From: UBA6912 sp041611095
GTDB lineage: Bacteria > Actinomycetota > Acidimicrobiia > Spongiisociales > UBA5794
Length of the DNA: 64,000 nt
Direction: 5' to 3'
Assembly: GCA_041611095.1 (NCBI GenBank)
Contig: JBFINP010000008.1
Span: forward strand, 1 to 64,000
Part shown: positions 50,657 through 59,673 of the stretch, piece after piece
Layout of the letters: every line of letters starts with the position of its first letter
Position numbering within the stretch: the first letter of the stretch is position 1
Program-made: the position numbers and the translations under genes
The notes under the pieces: generated by a model
The model's database searches: none
What the model saw: the letters and a program-made list of their open reading frames with translations, nothing else
Told to the model about the DNA's origin: nothing

Positions 50657-50827
50657 CACCCCGCCGGCGGCGACGGCGGCGTCGATGGCGTTGCCGCCGC
50701 GCCTTGGCACTTTGACGCCGGCCTCGGTCGCCAGCGGATCGACGGTGGCGACGCCGCCTGCCGTGCCTACCGCAACCGCATCCTTCTCCGGTGTGGTCTG
50801 AGCCGCCGCAGGGACGGCGAGAGTGGG
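50657..50827 (-). pseudogene. Relic of gamma-glutamyltranspeptidase N-terminus
   Basis: On the minus strand, about 57 codons encode AVPAAAQTTPEKDAVAVG, then GGVATVDPLATEAGVKV and PRRGGNAIDAAVAAGG, which closely follow the N-terminal GGT motif (GGxVAT...A...G...L..GGNAvDAAVA). No start, catalytic Thr region or remaining domain is present; downstream codons lose similarity. It fills the 409-bp gap between the cyclodeaminase and histidine-kinase genes. Part of it stays in frame with the cyclodeaminase gene, so it could be misread as an N-terminal extension. Confidence 0.7.
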
Positions 50828-50942
50828 ATCGCAACGACGAGCGCGAGGTCGCGGGATTCGGGCGCTCCTCCGCAAGGATGAGTCGGGAATCCTCCGGGTC
50901 GACGATGCCCCGGTGCCGACCGGGACCGTACGATGCGGCGTG

Positions 50943-52130
50943 ATGACCACTGCACAGGGCGATCGCGCCCACAATCGCCGCTTCGATGCGCTGATTGCGA
51001 TCGGGCTGTTCCTGCTCACGATCGCATCCCTGCGGGAGGCCGTCACCGCCGACGCCGTCGACTACGGGCGCGAGCCGGACGTGTGGAACTACCTCCTCCT
51101 GGCGGCGATGACGTTGCCCGTCGCATGGCGGAGACGGTTCCCCATCGCGGTCTTGATCGTCGTCGCCGGCGCCTTCGTCCTCGATCGTGGCGCCGACTAC
51201 CCGATCACCGTCGGCATCTGGGCCATCCCGATGGCGTTGCACGCAGTCGGCACCGAGCTGCCCCCTCACCAGTCACGCCGCGTGGCGTGGGTCGCATCGG
51301 GTCTATTGGTGGTGTTCACGGCCCTCGGTGCGGCCACGAGCGACCACGTGGCGCCCACCACGGTGGTCGTGATGGCAGCCTTCACCGTGTTTCCCTATGT
51401 GCTCGGCCGCGAGGTTCACCAGCGAAGGACGCAGACGGCGCGGCTCGAGCGGCGAGCCGCCGAGTTGGAACGCCGTCAGCAGGAGCAATCCCGAGAAGCG
51501 GTGCGACGGGAGCGGGCGCGCATCGCCCGTGAACTCCACGATGTGGTCGCCCACGAGATGACGGTGATGACCGTCCAGGCAGCGGCGGCGAGGCGAATGC
51601 TCGACAAGGACGTGGACCGCACCGCCGGAGCGCTGGCAACGGTCGAACATGCCGGCCACGCCGCACTCCATGAGATGCGCCGACTCCTCGGGGTGCTGCG
51701 GACCGACGACCTCAAAGCGTCGCACCACCCACAACCTGGTCTCGCCACCCTCGACGAGCTGGTGGAACACATGCGGGGCGCGGGCCTCGAGGTGGAGCTC
51801 GAGGTCGAGGGAACACCGCGGAGCCTGCCGGCCGGAATCGATCTCAACGTCTACAGGATCATCCAAGAGTCGCTCACGAACGCCCTCAAGCACGGAGGAC
51901 CGCACACGAGCGCCACGGTGCGCATCGGGTACGAGCCGGACGGGCTCAGCGTCGAGGTGCTGGACGACGGCCGGGGCGCAGCCGAGGCGCTGGTGACGAG
52001 ACCGGGCAGCGGGCAGGGTCACGTGGGGATGCGGGAGCGGACGTCCATGCTCAACGGCCGGCTGACGTTGGGTCCACGGATCGGCGGTGGCTATCGCGTA
52101 GCCGCCCACATCCCGCTCGACGGTTCGTGA
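50943..52130 (+). CDS. NarL-type sensor histidine kinase (HisKA_3)
   Basis: A 395-residue kinase: about five TM helices (residues 15-155), a coiled segment (RLERRAAELERRQQEQSREA), HisKA_3 with phospho-acceptor H199 in RIARELHDVVAHEM, and HATPase (VYRIIQESLTNALKHGG, VLDDGRG, GHVGMRERTSMLNG). It lacks a recognisable extracytoplasmic sensor, so it probably senses the membrane. ATG at 50943 or GTG at 50940. The response regulator gene overlaps by 4 bp. Confidence 0.93.
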   Translation: MTTAQGDRAHNRRFDALIAIGLFLLTIASLREAVTADAVDYGREPDVWNYLLLAAMTLPVAWRRRFPIAVLIVVAGAFVLDRGADYPITVGIWAIPMALHAVGTELPPHQSRRVAWVASGLLVVFTALGAATSDHVAPTTVVVMAAFTVFPYVLGREVHQRRTQTARLERRAAELERRQQEQSREAVRRERARIARELHDVVAHEMTVMTVQAAAARRMLDKDVDRTAGALATVEHAGHAALHEMRRLLGVLRTDDLKASHHPQPGLATLDELVEHMRGAGLEVELEVEGTPRSLPAGIDLNVYRIIQESLTNALKHGGPHTSATVRIGYEPDGLSVEVLDDGRGAAEALVTRPGSGQGHVGMRERTSMLNGRLTLGPRIGGGYRVAAHIPLDGS

Positions 52131-52792
52131 CCGACTCCGTTCGCGTCGTCGTTGCCGATGACCAGGCCCTCGTTCGCGCCGGTTTCGTCATGATCCTCGA
52201 GACAGAACCGGGCATCGACGTGGTCGGTGAGGCCGGAACCGGGGCCGAGGCCGTACGCGTGGTCGCAGACGTGCGCCCCGACGTCGTGCTCATGGACATA
52301 CGGATGCCCGGAATGGATGGTCTCGAAGCGGCCCGGGCCATTCAGGCCGAGGTCGCCGACCCGCCGAGGATCATCGTGCTCACGACCTTCGGGATCGACG
52401 ACTACGTCTTCGAGGCGTTGCGCAGCGGGGCGAGCGGCTTCCTGCTCAAGGACACGCCGCCCGACGATCTCGTGGCCGCCATTCGTGTAGTCGCCGCCGG
52501 TGATGCGCTCCTGGCACCGTCGATAACCCGACGTCTCATCGAGGAGTTCGCCCACCGACCCGAACCCCCCGCGCCGCCGCCCGGCATCGAGCAGCTCACC
52601 GACCGCGAGGTCGAGGTGCTGCGCCACCTGGCCCGCGGCATGTCGAATGCGGAGATCGCCGACGCCCTCTTCGTCAGCGAGACGACCGTCAAGAGCCACG
52701 TCTCCCATCTGTTGACCAAGCTCGATGTGCGAGACCGCGTCCAGGCCGTCGTCGTGGCCTACGAATCGGGATTGGTCACCCCGGGGGCCTGA
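52127..52792 (+). CDS. NarL/LuxR-family response regulator
   Basis: A 221-residue regulator: receiver domain with D11/D12, phosphorylation site D57 in VVLMDIRMPGMDG, Lys in GFLLKDTPPDDL, and a LuxR-type HTH (LTDREVEVLRHLARGMSNAE, TVKSHVSHLLTKL). GTG start overlaps the kinase stop (GTGA). The 3' end overlaps the convergent fdhD gene by 34 bp. Confidence 0.95.
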   Translation: MTDSVRVVVADDQALVRAGFVMILETEPGIDVVGEAGTGAEAVRVVADVRPDVVLMDIRMPGMDGLEAARAIQAEVADPPRIIVLTTFGIDDYVFEALRSGASGFLLKDTPPDDLVAAIRVVAAGDALLAPSITRRLIEEFAHRPEPPAPPPGIEQLTDREVEVLRHLARGMSNAEIADALFVSETTVKSHVSHLLTKLDVRDRVQAVVVAYESGLVTPGA

Positions 52793-53640
52793 GACCCCAC
52801 GATCCGCTCGGAACCGGCGTAGAGATTGAAGGTCTCGCCGCGGGCAAAGCCCACGAGGGTCATGGCGAACCGCTGCGCTGCGGCGATGGCCAGGGACGAC
52901 GGTGCGGAGACGGCGACGACGATGGCGATCCCGGCCACGGCCGCCTTCTGGACGATCTCGAAGCTGGCACGACCGGACACGACGAGCGCATGATCGGTGA
53001 GCGGCAACCGACCCGCCTGGGCTGCCCAGCCGACGACCTTGTCGACGGCGTTGTGCCGTCCCACGTCCTCGCGAACGACGACCGCCTCGCCGTCCAGGGT
53101 GAAGAGCCCGGCGGCGTGCAGCCCGCCCGTCTCGTCGAACCACTGCTGGCGGCTCCGTAGGCGATCCGGCAAGGCGCTGAGGACATCGTCGGCGATCGGT
53201 CCCGCCGCAGGGGGCAGCGCGACCGCCACCTCGATCGCATCGATCGACGACTTGCCACAGACGCCGCAGCTCGAAGTCGTGTAGACGTGACGTCGGTGTC
53301 GTTCGAGGTCGACGTCGCCTGCTACCCGCACGGTCACGACGTTGTACTCCTGCTCCTCGGGCGGGAGCCCGCAGTAGGCGACCGCACGGACGGACTCCGG
53401 GGCGTCCACGATGCCCTCGGTGATCACGAAGCCGGTAGCCAGCTCGAAGTCGTTTCCGGGCGTGCGCATCGTCACCGCAAGCGCTTCGAGCTGGTCCTCG
53501 TCGGCTCCGGGTGCACCAACCCGGATCTCCATCGGCTCTTCGACCACGACGGGATCACGCCCGGACCGCCGGCCGTCGGCGGACCGCCGGGTCACGGAGA
53601 CCCGGGTGGTCGAGGACACCGGTCGGTGGGGCGCGGTCAC
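52759..53640 (-). CDS. fdhD: FdhD sulfur carrier for formate dehydrogenase
   Basis: A 293-residue FdhD/NarQ protein that transfers sulfur to the Mo/W cofactor of formate dehydrogenases: RTPGNDFELATGFVITEGIV, C-x-x-C in SSCGVCGK, GLHAAGLFTLDGE, REDVGRHNAVDKV, SGRASFEIVQKA and FNLYAG. All family motifs are present. No formate dehydrogenase gene is in the window. Its C-terminal 11 codons overlap the response-regulator gene on the other strand. Confidence 0.95.
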   Translation of the reverse strand: MTAPHRPVSSTTRVSVTRRSADGRRSGRDPVVVEEPMEIRVGAPGADEDQLEALAVTMRTPGNDFELATGFVITEGIVDAPESVRAVAYCGLPPEEQEYNVVTVRVAGDVDLERHRRHVYTTSSCGVCGKSSIDAIEVAVALPPAAGPIADDVLSALPDRLRSRQQWFDETGGLHAAGLFTLDGEAVVVREDVGRHNAVDKVVGWAAQAGRLPLTDHALVVSGRASFEIVQKAAVAGIAIVVAVSAPSSLAIAAAQRFAMTLVGFARGETFNLYAGSERIVGSQAPGVTNPDS

Positions 53641-53725
53641 GGGTCCAGTCTGGCAATGTCATGGGCGTTCCGGTGCGAACGGCCACCAAGAGCGCGAGAT
53701 CGATGACCCACCGAAGGGAGCAACA

Positions 53726-53866
53726 ATGACACCACGGCGCAGGGCTTCCGGCCGCTTCGAGCTTCCGATCACTGCAGGCGCCGTCATCGACTTAGTGGGC
53801 TGCGCGAATCGCCGCAGCACTCCCACGACGGCCGCACACGCAAGTCGCCCTGGACGTGCTCGGTGA
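53726..53866 (+). CDS. Small hypothetical ORF upstream of ABC system
   Basis: A 46-residue basic ORF (MTPRRRASGRFELPITAGAV...) with GAAGGGAG 7 bp before its ATG. It has no recognisable domain. It lies in the 557-bp stretch between fdhD and the ABC transporter, which otherwise contains only the next small ORF. Evidence is limited to the ribosome site and open frame, so it may be non-coding. Confidence 0.3.
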   Translation: MTPRRRASGRFELPITAGAVIDLVGCANRRSTPTTAAHASRPGRAR

Positions 53867-53901
53867 CCTCCGCCTGAGATCAGTAGCAGTATCTTGTTCC
53901 C

Positions 53902-54072
53902 ATGCTGGATCGCATCGGGAAGGCCCTCTCCTCGGTTGCCCAGTTCATCGGCCGGTTCTGGCCCATGAGCAGAAACGAAGACACGCTGTTGGAAGAGCTC
54001 GGTCGGAGCCACGCGAGAGGCGGCACCTCGCAGAGTGAGGACACACCCACCCGGGAGCCTCCGGGCCGTTGA
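53902..54072 (+). CDS. Small hypothetical ORF upstream of ABC ATPase
   Basis: A 56-residue ORF whose first half looks like an amphipathic helix (MLDRIGKALSSVAQFIGRFW) and whose second half is polar. There is no clear ribosome-binding site. The GC-rich third-position pattern is compatible with coding, but no homologue is recognised. It is 125 bp before the ABC ATPase gene on the same strand; a peptide handled by that ABC system is a guess. Confidence 0.35.
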   Translation: MLDRIGKALSSVAQFIGRFWPMSRNEDTLLEELGRSHARGGTSQSEDTPTREPPGR

Positions 54073-54197
54073 GCCCGGCCGAACCGCGGAGCCCGAATCC
54101 TCCGCAGGGAGGAGACCGGTTTCCGCCTTCGTGCGGACGACATTGCGTGGGCGCCCACGTAGGTTGAAGCTCCCATCCGCATCCTCGAGGAGACAAG

Positions 54198-54947
54198 ATG
54201 AGCACCAGCACGCTGGAAACCGGCCTCGCCGCGGCCCGGATGGTCGGGGGGGTGAAGATCTACGGCGAGGGGGACACCGAGGTGCGTGCCCTCGACGGCA
54301 TCGACGCCTCGTTCGACCGGGGCCGCTTCACCGCCATCATGGGCCCCTCCGGCTCCGGGAAATCGACGCTGCTGCACTGCCTCGCCGGCCTCGACACCCT
54401 GACCTCCGGCGCCGTCTACATCGGCGACGTCGACCTCGGCTCGCTGAAGGACAAGGACCTGACGCTGCTGCGCCGCAAGAGCGTCGGCTTCGTGTTCCAG
54501 GCCTTCAACCTCGTGCCAACCTTGTCGGCCGAGGAGAACATCCTGCTGCCTCTCCTGATCGCCGGCGAGAAGCCGGACCGGCAGTGGTTCGACCAGGTGG
54601 TCGGCATCCTCGGCGTAGCCGACCGGCTGACCCATCGGCCATCGGAGCTGTCCGGGGGCCAGCAGCAACGCGTCGCAGCCGCCCGCGCCCTCGTATCCCG
54701 ACCCGCCATCGTGTTCGCAGACGAGCCCTCCGGCAACCTGGATTCGTCGTCGGCTGCCGAGCTGCTCGGCTTCCTGCGCCGAGCCGTGCGGGAGTTCGGC
54801 CAGACCATCGTGATGGTCACGCACGACCCGGTGGCCGCCTCGTATGCAGACCGTGCGGTGTTCCTCGAGGACGGGCGCATCGTCGACGAGCTCCACGGTG
54901 CCGACGCCGACGCCATCATCGACCGCATGAAGCGGTTCGGAGGCTGA
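54198..54947 (+). CDS. MacB/LolD-type ABC transporter ATP-binding protein
   Basis: A 249-residue ATPase: GPSGSGKST, VFQAFNLVPTLSAEENILLP, LSGGQQQRVAAARAL, AIVFADEPSGNLD, VMVTHDP. It starts with AARMVGGVKIYGEGDTEVRA, the same N-terminal pattern as the ATPase at 31207-31968, indicating recent paralogy. The permease gene begins 1 bp after its stop. Confidence 0.93.
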   Translation: MSTSTLETGLAAARMVGGVKIYGEGDTEVRALDGIDASFDRGRFTAIMGPSGSGKSTLLHCLAGLDTLTSGAVYIGDVDLGSLKDKDLTLLRRKSVGFVFQAFNLVPTLSAEENILLPLLIAGEKPDRQWFDQVVGILGVADRLTHRPSELSGGQQQRVAAARALVSRPAIVFADEPSGNLDSSSAAELLGFLRRAVREFGQTIVMVTHDPVAASYADRAVFLEDGRIVDELHGADADAIIDRMKRFGG

Positions 54948-54948
54948 G

Positions 54949-57492
54949 ATGCTGAAGTCCGCCATCAAGAGCCTCCTGGCGCACAAGACGCGTCTGGCGC
55001 TCACCGCACTCTCCATCGTGCTCGGCGTGGCCTTCATCGCCGGGACGTTCATCTACACCGACACAACCAAGAAGGCGTTCGACGGCATCTTCGACGACGC
55101 GCTAGTCGGGATCGACGCCGTGGTGACCAACGACAGCGAGTTTGCGTTCGGCCAGGGGGTCTACTTCGACGAGTCGGTCGTCGTCGATGTCGCCGAGGTG
55201 GACGGCGTCGACGCCGCCGTGGCCAGCCTCACGGGCTTCGGCGTCCAGATCATCGGCCCCGACGGCGAGGCAATCGGCGGCATGGGACCTCCTCAGTTCG
55301 GTGCGTTCCTCCCGAACGACGAGAGCATCAACGGCGGCTTCGCAATCCGTGAGGGCCGAGCTCCGACCGGACCGACGGAGGTCGTCATCGATGCAGCCTC
55401 CGCCGCCGACGGCGAATTCGCCGTCGGCGACCTCGTGCCCATCGTGTCGCAGACGTCGCCGGAGCGGGAGTTCGAGCTGGTAGGCATCGCCGGGTTCGGC
55501 GCGGCCGACAACCTCGGCGGCGCCACGTTCGCCCTGTTCGACCTCGACACCGTGCAGGATCTCCTCGGCCTCGACGGCCAGGTCGACGGCGTCGTCGTCC
55601 AAGCCGTGAGCGGTACCGACGTCGACGATCTTGTCGAGCGTATTCAGCAGGTACTACCCGCCGATGCCATCGCCCAGTCTGCGCAGACCGCCGCCGAAGC
55701 GCAGGCTGCGGAGTTCCAGGATGCGCTGAGCTTCTTCAACAACTTCCTGCTCGTTTTCGCGTTCGTTGCGCTCTTCGTGGGCAGCTTCATCATCTACAAC
55801 ACATTCCGCATCGTGATCGCCGCCCGGCTCCGTGAGATGGCATTGCTGCGCGCCGTCGGCTCGACACGTAGCCAGGTCATCCGCACCGTGCTCACCGAGG
55901 CAACGCTCATCGGAGCCGCCTCATCGATCGTCGGCATCCTCGGGGGCATCGGATTGGCCTTCGCCCTCAGGGCTGCCCTCGCCGGCTTCGGGATCGATCT
56001 GCCCTCGACGTCGCTCGTGCTCGCAGCACGCACCGTCGTGGTCGGATTGATCGTCGGCGTCGTCGTCACGGTGGCGTCGGCGGTCTTTCCGGCGATCCGG
56101 GCATCGCGAATCCCCCCGGTCGCGGCAATGCGGATCGAGGCGGCCGCTCCACGCCGGAAGTCGCTGACCGTCCGCGCCATCGTCGGGGTGGTCGTCACCC
56201 TGGCCGGCGTGGCGCTACTCCTCAGTGGATTGCTGGGGGATGCCGACAACACGACCGTGGCGCTGTCGCTGATCGGCTTCGGCGCCGCCGTCATGATCAT
56301 CGGGGCATATGTCCTCGGGGCCGTGGTCGCCGATCCCGTGTCCCGTGTCATCGGTGCCCCGTTCGCCCGCGTGTTCGGCATCGCCGGCAAGCTGGCGCAG
56401 CGCAACGCCGGCCGCAGCCCGCGGCGCACCGCGGCCACCGGCGCTGCGGTGATGATCGGCATCGCGTTGATCTCGCTGGTGACGATCATGGCTGCATCGA
56501 TTCGGGGCACCATCGACGACGTCCTCACGGGCGACATCAACGCGCAGCTCGTCGCCGCTCCTGCCAACACCTTCTCCTTCAACGGCTTCACCACCGAGTT
56601 CGCCGAGGAGGTCACGGCACTTCCGGAGGTCGCCGGAGTGTCTCGGGTGCAGCTCGGGGCGGCGATCGTCGGGGGGAGCGAGCAGCTCCTCGGCAGCCTC
56701 GACGACAATGCTCGTGAGTTCTTCGACGCCGACAGCTTCGAAGGCACGGCCGATCTCGGCCCGACCGGGCTCATCGTCCCGAAGCGAACCGCCGAGGACA
56801 ACAACTGGACGCTCGGCAGCCCCGTCGAGCTCGAGTTCGAACAGACGGGGACGCAGACCTTCACGGTGGAGGGCATCGCCGAGGGCCCCGCCTGGGACTC
56901 GATCACCATGAGCCGGGAGGCGTACGCCGCCAACTACGCGGTGAACGCCGACGCCCAGGTCTACGTCATGCTGGCCGCCGGGGTGACCGAGGAGCAGGGC
57001 ATCGCCGCCATCCAGCCCCTGGCGGATGCCGTGCCGACCCTCGAGGTGAAGACCCTCGCTCAGCAGGGCGAGGAGATCGCCGACCAGGTCGACCAGCTCC
57101 TCCAGCTCATCACCGCCCTGCTGGCGATGACCGTGCTCATCTCGCTGTTCGGTGTCATGAACACGATGTTGCTCGCCGTCTACGAGCGCACCCGCGAGAT
57201 CGGACTGCTGCGCGCCGTCGGGCTCGACCGCACGCAGACGCGCCGCATGGTGCGGTCCGAGGCGTCGATCATCGCCGTGTTCGGGGCGCTGCTCGGCGTC
57301 GTCCTGGGCGTGTTCTTCGCCTGGTCCGTGGCGCAGGCGCTTGCCGCGGAGGGGTTCACGGCCTTCGTCGTCCCCGTCCCAACGCTGGTCATCTGGGTCA
57401 TCGTCACCGGTGTGCTCGGCCTGATCTTCTCTCTGTGGCCGGCGTGGCGGGCCTCACGCCTCAACGTGCTCGAGGCCATCGCCTACGAATGA
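54949..57492 (+). CDS. MacB/FtsX-type ABC transporter permease
   Basis: An 847-residue permease with the same plan as that at 28649-31210: TM1 (ALTALSIVLGVAFIAGTFIY), a large extracytoplasmic domain, FtsX core 1 (AARLREMALLRAVGSTRSQV), a second TM/periplasmic unit, and FtsX core 2 (YERTREIGLLRAVGLDRTQT). Both permeases contain AGFxxADNLGGATFA/AGATFAGFDL-type segments in the first domain. Likely substrates are lipoproteins, peptides or lipids. Confidence 0.9.
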   Translation: MLKSAIKSLLAHKTRLALTALSIVLGVAFIAGTFIYTDTTKKAFDGIFDDALVGIDAVVTNDSEFAFGQGVYFDESVVVDVAEVDGVDAAVASLTGFGVQIIGPDGEAIGGMGPPQFGAFLPNDESINGGFAIREGRAPTGPTEVVIDAASAADGEFAVGDLVPIVSQTSPEREFELVGIAGFGAADNLGGATFALFDLDTVQDLLGLDGQVDGVVVQAVSGTDVDDLVERIQQVLPADAIAQSAQTAAEAQAAEFQDALSFFNNFLLVFAFVALFVGSFIIYNTFRIVIAARLREMALLRAVGSTRSQVIRTVLTEATLIGAASSIVGILGGIGLAFALRAALAGFGIDLPSTSLVLAARTVVVGLIVGVVVTVASAVFPAIRASRIPPVAAMRIEAAAPRRKSLTVRAIVGVVVTLAGVALLLSGLLGDADNTTVALSLIGFGAAVMIIGAYVLGAVVADPVSRVIGAPFARVFGIAGKLAQRNAGRSPRRTAATGAAVMIGIALISLVTIMAASIRGTIDDVLTGDINAQLVAAPANTFSFNGFTTEFAEEVTALPEVAGVSRVQLGAAIVGGSEQLLGSLDDNAREFFDADSFEGTADLGPTGLIVPKRTAEDNNWTLGSPVELEFEQTGTQTFTVEGIAEGPAWDSITMSREAYAANYAVNADAQVYVMLAAGVTEEQGIAAIQPLADAVPTLEVKTLAQQGEEIADQVDQLLQLITALLAMTVLISLFGVMNTMLLAVYERTREIGLLRAVGLDRTQTRRMVRSEASIIAVFGALLGVVLGVFFAWSVAQALAAEGFTAFVVPVPTLVIWVIVTGVLGLIFSLWPAWRASRLNVLEAIAYE

Positions 57493-57506
57493 CCCGGCTG
57501 GTACGG

Positions 57507-57542
57507 GCATCTCGCCGCATCACCCAGGGTGCGGCGAGATGC
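57507..57542. terminator. 13-bp perfect hairpin between ABC permease and metY
   Basis: GCATCTCGCCGCA (57507-57519), a 10-nt loop, TGCGGCGAGATGC (57530-57542). It begins 15 bp after the permease stop and ends 30 bp before the metY ATG. There is no T-run. It could terminate the ABC operon or, being so close to metY, act as an RNA switch or attenuator; terminator is the simpler reading. Confidence 0.5.
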
Positions 57543-57571
57543 TCGTGCCGCCTGCCTGTAATCTCGCCCGC

Positions 57572-58867
57572 ATGGCGGAGTCCGGAGTCCCCAGGTTCGA
57601 CACGGTCGCCCTCCACGCCGGGCATCAGCCCGACTCCGACTTCGGGGCGAGGGCGGTACCGATCTATCAGACCACGTCGTACCTCTTTCCCGACGTTGAG
57701 TACGCCGCCGGGCTGTTCAACCTGGAGCGGCACGGGCACATCTACACCCGCATCTCGAACCCGACGGTCGCCGTCCTCGAGGAGCGCATGGCGGCGCTGG
57801 AGGGTGGCTCGGGGGCGGTCTGCACTGCCTCCGGCCAGGCGGCGCTCCACCTGGCGGTCGCCACGATCCTCAGCGCCGGGGACCACGTCGTCTGCTCGCA
57901 ATCCGTGTACGGCGGCACGCGCAACCTGTTCGCCCACACGCTGCCTCGGTTCGGTATCGAAGCGACGTTCGTGGATCCTCGGGACCACGACGCCATGCGA
58001 ACGGCGATCACCGACGGCACCAAGCTGTTCGTGGGCGAGACGCTCGGCAATCCGGGTCTGGAGGTGCTGGACGTCGAGGCGGTGTCCGAGATCGCCCACG
58101 AGGCTGGGGTACCGCTGCTCATCGACAACACCTTCGCCACTCCGTACCTGTTCCGCCCGATCGACCATGGTGCCGACATCGTGACGCACTCGCTCACCAA
58201 GTTCGTCGGCGGCCACGGGGTGGCCCTCGGCGGCGTGGTCGTCGACGGCGGGACCTTCGACTGGGATCGGGCGGGGCGCTTCCCGACCCTCTCCGAGCCG
58301 TATCCCAGCTACCACGGCCTCCGGTTCACCGAAGAGTACGGCACCCAGGCGTTCGTCACCCGGGCCCGGGTCGAGGGCTTGAGGGACTTCGGTGCCGCGA
58401 TGGCGCCGGCCACGGCGTTCTACCTGCTCCAGGGCGTCGAAACACTCTCCCTGCGCATGGACCGCCATGTTGCCAACGCACGGCAGGTCATCGGGTTCCT
58501 CGACGGCCACGACGCAGTGAGCTGGATCGCCTATCCGGAGCTGGTCTCGCACCCCGATCACGACCTGGCGAAGCGACTCCTGCCGCGCGGGGCCGGCGCC
58601 ATCTTCAGCTTCGGGATCGCGGGTGGGCGCGAGGCTGGGCGGCGCTTCATCGAACGGCTCCGCGTGTTCTCCCATCTCGCCAACGTCGGCGATGCGAAGT
58701 CGCTCGTGATCCATCCGGCGAGCACGACGCACGCAACCATGAGCCACGAGGACCTCGTCGCCGCCGGAATCGGTGAGGACCTCGTCCGGCTGTCGATCGG
58801 GCTCGAGGACGTCGACGACCTCATCGCCGACCTGTCCCAGGCGCTGCGGGCGTCGCAGAGGGGTTGA
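57572..58867 (+). CDS. metY: O-acetylhomoserine sulfhydrylase
   Basis: A 431-residue Cys/Met metabolism PLP enzyme. Seen: FDTVALHAGHQPD (family N-terminus), RISNPTVAVLEERMAALEGG, TASGQAALHLA, YGGTRNLF, ETLGNPGLEV, LLIDNTFATPYL and PLP lysine K210 in THSLTKFVGGHG. Length and the long C-terminal region fit MetY rather than MetB/CGS. The metX product at 18052 would supply its substrate. ATG at 57572 begins at the family N-terminus. Confidence 0.94.
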   Translation: MAESGVPRFDTVALHAGHQPDSDFGARAVPIYQTTSYLFPDVEYAAGLFNLERHGHIYTRISNPTVAVLEERMAALEGGSGAVCTASGQAALHLAVATILSAGDHVVCSQSVYGGTRNLFAHTLPRFGIEATFVDPRDHDAMRTAITDGTKLFVGETLGNPGLEVLDVEAVSEIAHEAGVPLLIDNTFATPYLFRPIDHGADIVTHSLTKFVGGHGVALGGVVVDGGTFDWDRAGRFPTLSEPYPSYHGLRFTEEYGTQAFVTRARVEGLRDFGAAMAPATAFYLLQGVETLSLRMDRHVANARQVIGFLDGHDAVSWIAYPELVSHPDHDLAKRLLPRGAGAIFSFGIAGGREAGRRFIERLRVFSHLANVGDAKSLVIHPASTTHATMSHEDLVAAGIGEDLVRLSIGLEDVDDLIADLSQALRASQRG

Positions 58868-58868
58868 C

Positions 58869-59666
58869 GTGGAGATCGTCGTTCAGGGCAGGCGGGTACG
58901 GGCCACGACCGGGGGAAGATCGGTCGATCCCGACCGTCCGCTGCTCGTGTTGCTCCACGGCGCCGCGATGGACCGCACCATCTGGGCGCTGATCGCTCGG
59001 GCACTGGCGCACCGCGGCTTCTCGCTGCTCGCCCCCGACCTCCCGGGTCACGGGGGCAGCGAGGGCCCGGCACCCACGACGGTCGAGGACCACGCAACGT
59101 GGGTCGGAGCGCTCATCGAAACCGCGGGCTTCGCCACGGCCCACGTCGCCGGGCACAGCATGGGCTCGCTCGCGGCACTCCACCTGGCGGCGACATCCCC
59201 GGAGCTGGTCGCTTCGCTGACGCTGCTCGGCACGGCGGCGACCATGCCCGTCCACCCCGATCTCCAAGAGGCGGCCGACCGCGGCGACCACCTTGCCGTC
59301 GAGCTCATCGCCGCATGGTCGTTCGGTAGGCAGGCGCAGCTCGGGCGCCACCCCACCCCGGGGCTCACCTTTGCCGATGCGGCGATACGGCTCATGGAGC
59401 GAACCGACCCGGCCGTGATCGCCGCAGACCTGCGCGCGGCCTCCGGATACGCCGGTGCGGTCGCCTCCGCCGCCGAGGTGCGCTGCCCCACCCTGTTGGT
59501 GCTCGGCGAGGCCGACCGGATGACGCCCGCCCGCGCCGCAGACCCTCTCGTCGACACCTTGAAGGATGTCACGAGGGTGCTGCTCCCCGACGCGGGCCAC
59601 ATGATGATGATCGAGCGCCCCCACGAGGTCATCGACGCCATGGTCGCCTTCCTCTCCAGGGTGTGA
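58869..59666 (+). CDS. Alpha/beta-hydrolase
   Basis: A 265-residue alpha/beta-hydrolase: LLVLLHGAAMDRTIWA (HG oxyanion), nucleophile S97 in AGHSMGS, LGEADRMTP (Asp) and AGHMMMIERP (His). Complete triad; esterase/hydrolase of unknown substrate. GTG at 58869 starts 1 bp after the metY stop, so it is likely cotranscribed with metY. The next gene follows 7 bp later. Confidence 0.88.
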   Translation: MEIVVQGRRVRATTGGRSVDPDRPLLVLLHGAAMDRTIWALIARALAHRGFSLLAPDLPGHGGSEGPAPTTVEDHATWVGALIETAGFATAHVAGHSMGSLAALHLAATSPELVASLTLLGTAATMPVHPDLQEAADRGDHLAVELIAAWSFGRQAQLGRHPTPGLTFADAAIRLMERTDPAVIAADLRAASGYAGAVASAAEVRCPTLLVLGEADRMTPARAADPLVDTLKDVTRVLLPDAGHMMMIERPHEVIDAMVAFLSRV

Positions 59667-59673
59667 CCAGGCG

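Noticed and set aside
50534..51046. N-terminal extension of the cyclodeaminase gene
   Set aside because: The family N-terminus begins at ATG 50533; the extension contains a relic of a different enzyme (GGT) and runs into the histidine-kinase gene.
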